7,686 bases of DNA from Pseudomonadota bacterium (lineage in GTDB: Bacteria > Pseudomonadota > Gammaproteobacteria > DAOUQR01): assembly GCA_030625525.1 (NCBI GenBank), contig DAOUQR010000043.1, forward strand, positions 1 to 7,686, in the 5' to 3' direction. The position numbers and the translations under genes were made by a program. Each line of letters opens with the position of its first letter. Position 1 is the first letter of the stretch. Of the stretch, positions 6,780-7,686 are shown piece after piece. The notes beneath the pieces are model-generated. The model saw only the letters and a program-made list of their open reading frames with translations, was not told the DNA's origin and did no database searches.

Positions 6780-7686
6780 GTGAAATGTAAATTAGATCGA
6801 CATTTTTATCCTTCTGGCGAAAATTCTAGCTTTAATTGCCATGAAATGCGCTTTTCTGAATACGCCACACACATGCGTAGCATTATCGATAGAACACGTG
6901 TTGATATAACTCGCGACAATCGCGCGACGATCATTGAGGCAAATGCACCGCACGAATATATCCCCAAAGACACTGATGCAGCCAAACCTCGTGTTGGAGT
7001 TTTGTTATTGCATGGATTGTTTGACTCCACCCTATCCATGCAAAGCCTCTTTAATCATTATAAAAGCAAACAATATTATGTGCGTTCATTATTATTACCC
7101 GGGCACGGCACGCGTCCCGGTGATTTGCTGGATATTGATTTGCGCGAATGGATTGCTGCGACTCAATATGGCATCGATAGTTTTCGTAATATGGTGGATA
7201 AAATTATTGTGGTTGGTTTTTCCACCGGCGCGGGTCTGGGTATGTACCTCAGCATTTTAGGTGCCCCCATTGATGGATTAGTTTGTTTTGCACCCTCTAT
7301 TCGCATCATGAATCGTTTGGCCTATTACGGTCACTGGCATAAACTGCTGAGTTGGAGTTGTGATCGCTTCAAATGGTTTTGTATCACCGACGAGTTGGAT
7401 TACGCGAAATATCAATCCTATTCGTTTAGTGCCCCCTATCAAGTCTCTCTTTTGAGCAAACGTATTCTCGCTTATTGTGATAAATATACGATTCAAGTGC
7501 CGCTTTATATGGTGATATCCGAAGACGATGAAGTCGTTACCTATAAAGATACCGTTGATTTTTTTCAACACCAATTGCACCCCGATAGTCATCTCACCGT
7601 CTACACTAACCAACCATCTCAGTATCATGACAAACGTATTGAAACAATTCCCAGTGCCAATCCAGAAAAAAATATTTTAGATTATT
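6780..7686 (+). CDS. Alpha/beta hydrolase (serine hydrolase, lysophospholipase/S33-like), 3' end cut by window
   Basis: I traced this plus-strand frame by hand through 302 codons without a stop to the window edge. Core alpha/beta-hydrolase features are present: strand plus oxyanion loop GVLLLHGLFDS (73-83), LLLPGHGTRPGDL (104-116), nucleophile elbow GFSTGAG (146-152) with S148, and an acid candidate D250 in VISEDDEVVT. The catalytic histidine is expected near or beyond the right edge; SQYHDKR is one possibility. About 70 residues precede the core (PSGENSSFNCHEMRFSEY) and no signal peptide is evident, so it is probably cytoplasmic. The only in-frame start upstream of this segment is GTG 6780, preceded by an in-frame TGA; ATG 6846 would drop the N-terminal 22 residues. 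No strong Shine-Dalgarno is seen for either. Substrate (carboxylester, monoacylglycerol or lysophospholipid) cannot be determined. Divergent from surE. Confidence 0.85.
   Translation, partial: MKCKLDRHFYPSGENSSFNCHEMRFSEYATHMRSIIDRTRVDITRDNRATIIEANAPHEYIPKDTDAAKPRVGVLLLHGLFDSTLSMQSLFNHYKSKQYYVRSLLLPGHGTRPGDLLDIDLREWIAATQYGIDSFRNMVDKIIVVGFSTGAGLGMYLSILGAPIDGLVCFAPSIRIMNRLAYYGHWHKLLSWSCDRFKWFCITDELDYAKYQSYSFSAPYQVSLLSKRILAYCDKYTIQVPLYMVISEDDEVVTYKDTVDFFQHQLHPDSHLTVYTNQPSQYHDKRIETIPSANPEKNILDY

Noticed and set aside
6934..7628. Open frames at 6934-7260 (+) and 7278-7628 (-) within the hydrolase gene
   Set aside because: The hydrolase frame with HGLFDS and GFSTGAG motifs explains this region; the others have no recognisable features.
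1..7686. CRISPR arrays, tRNA/rRNA genes, insertion sequences, phage attachment sites or a new defence operon
   Set aside because: No regularly spaced repeats, RNA gene signatures, transposase frames or toxin-antitoxin pairs were seen; only the edge ATPase hints at accessory DNA.

Overview
The window looks like chromosomal DNA of a gammaproteobacterium with moderate-to-low GC. The core is the classic stationary-phase locus surE - (yqaA) - nlpD - rpoS on the minus strand. It is flanked by htpG (Hsp90), a small membrane cytochrome b561, and two window-edge genes that run off the ends. Gene content and protein sequences fit a Legionellales/Coxiella-like or related gammaproteobacterium, but genus cannot be assigned from the sequence alone.

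Layout. Positions 1-815 (minus) hold the N-terminal 271 codons of an AAA-type P-loop ATPase, with its own good sigma70 promoter and a dyad repeat over the predicted transcription start. Positions 816-1025 are non-coding and contain a perfect 23-bp palindrome. htpG (minus, 1026-2951) and a cytochrome b561 gene (plus, 3054-3593) are divergent. Their 102-bp spacer carries a sigma32/sigma70-like promoter for htpG. The cytochrome gene converges on rpoS (minus, 3605-4630) with only 11 bp between the stop codons. Reading leftwards on the minus strand, surE (6716-5964), yqaA (5960-5376), nlpD (5372-4656) and rpoS (4630-3605) form one tight operon with gaps of 3, 3 and 25 nt. A divergent alpha/beta hydrolase gene (plus, from 6780) runs off the right end.

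How the genes relate. SurE is a survival nucleotidase, YqaA a DedA-family membrane protein, NlpD a LysM/degenerate-M23 envelope lipoprotein (amidase activator type), and RpoS the general-stress sigma factor. HtpG adds a heat-shock chaperone. The usual pcm gene is missing between surE and yqaA.

The most unusual point is nlpD. The lipoprotein signal peptide is present in frame but has no ATG, GTG or TTG in front of it. A CTG codon with an excellent Shine-Dalgarno sequence is the most likely start. I found no convincing previously undescribed multi-gene system; most of the window is ordinary core genome. The left-edge ATPase and the palindromic spacer are the only accessory-looking parts.
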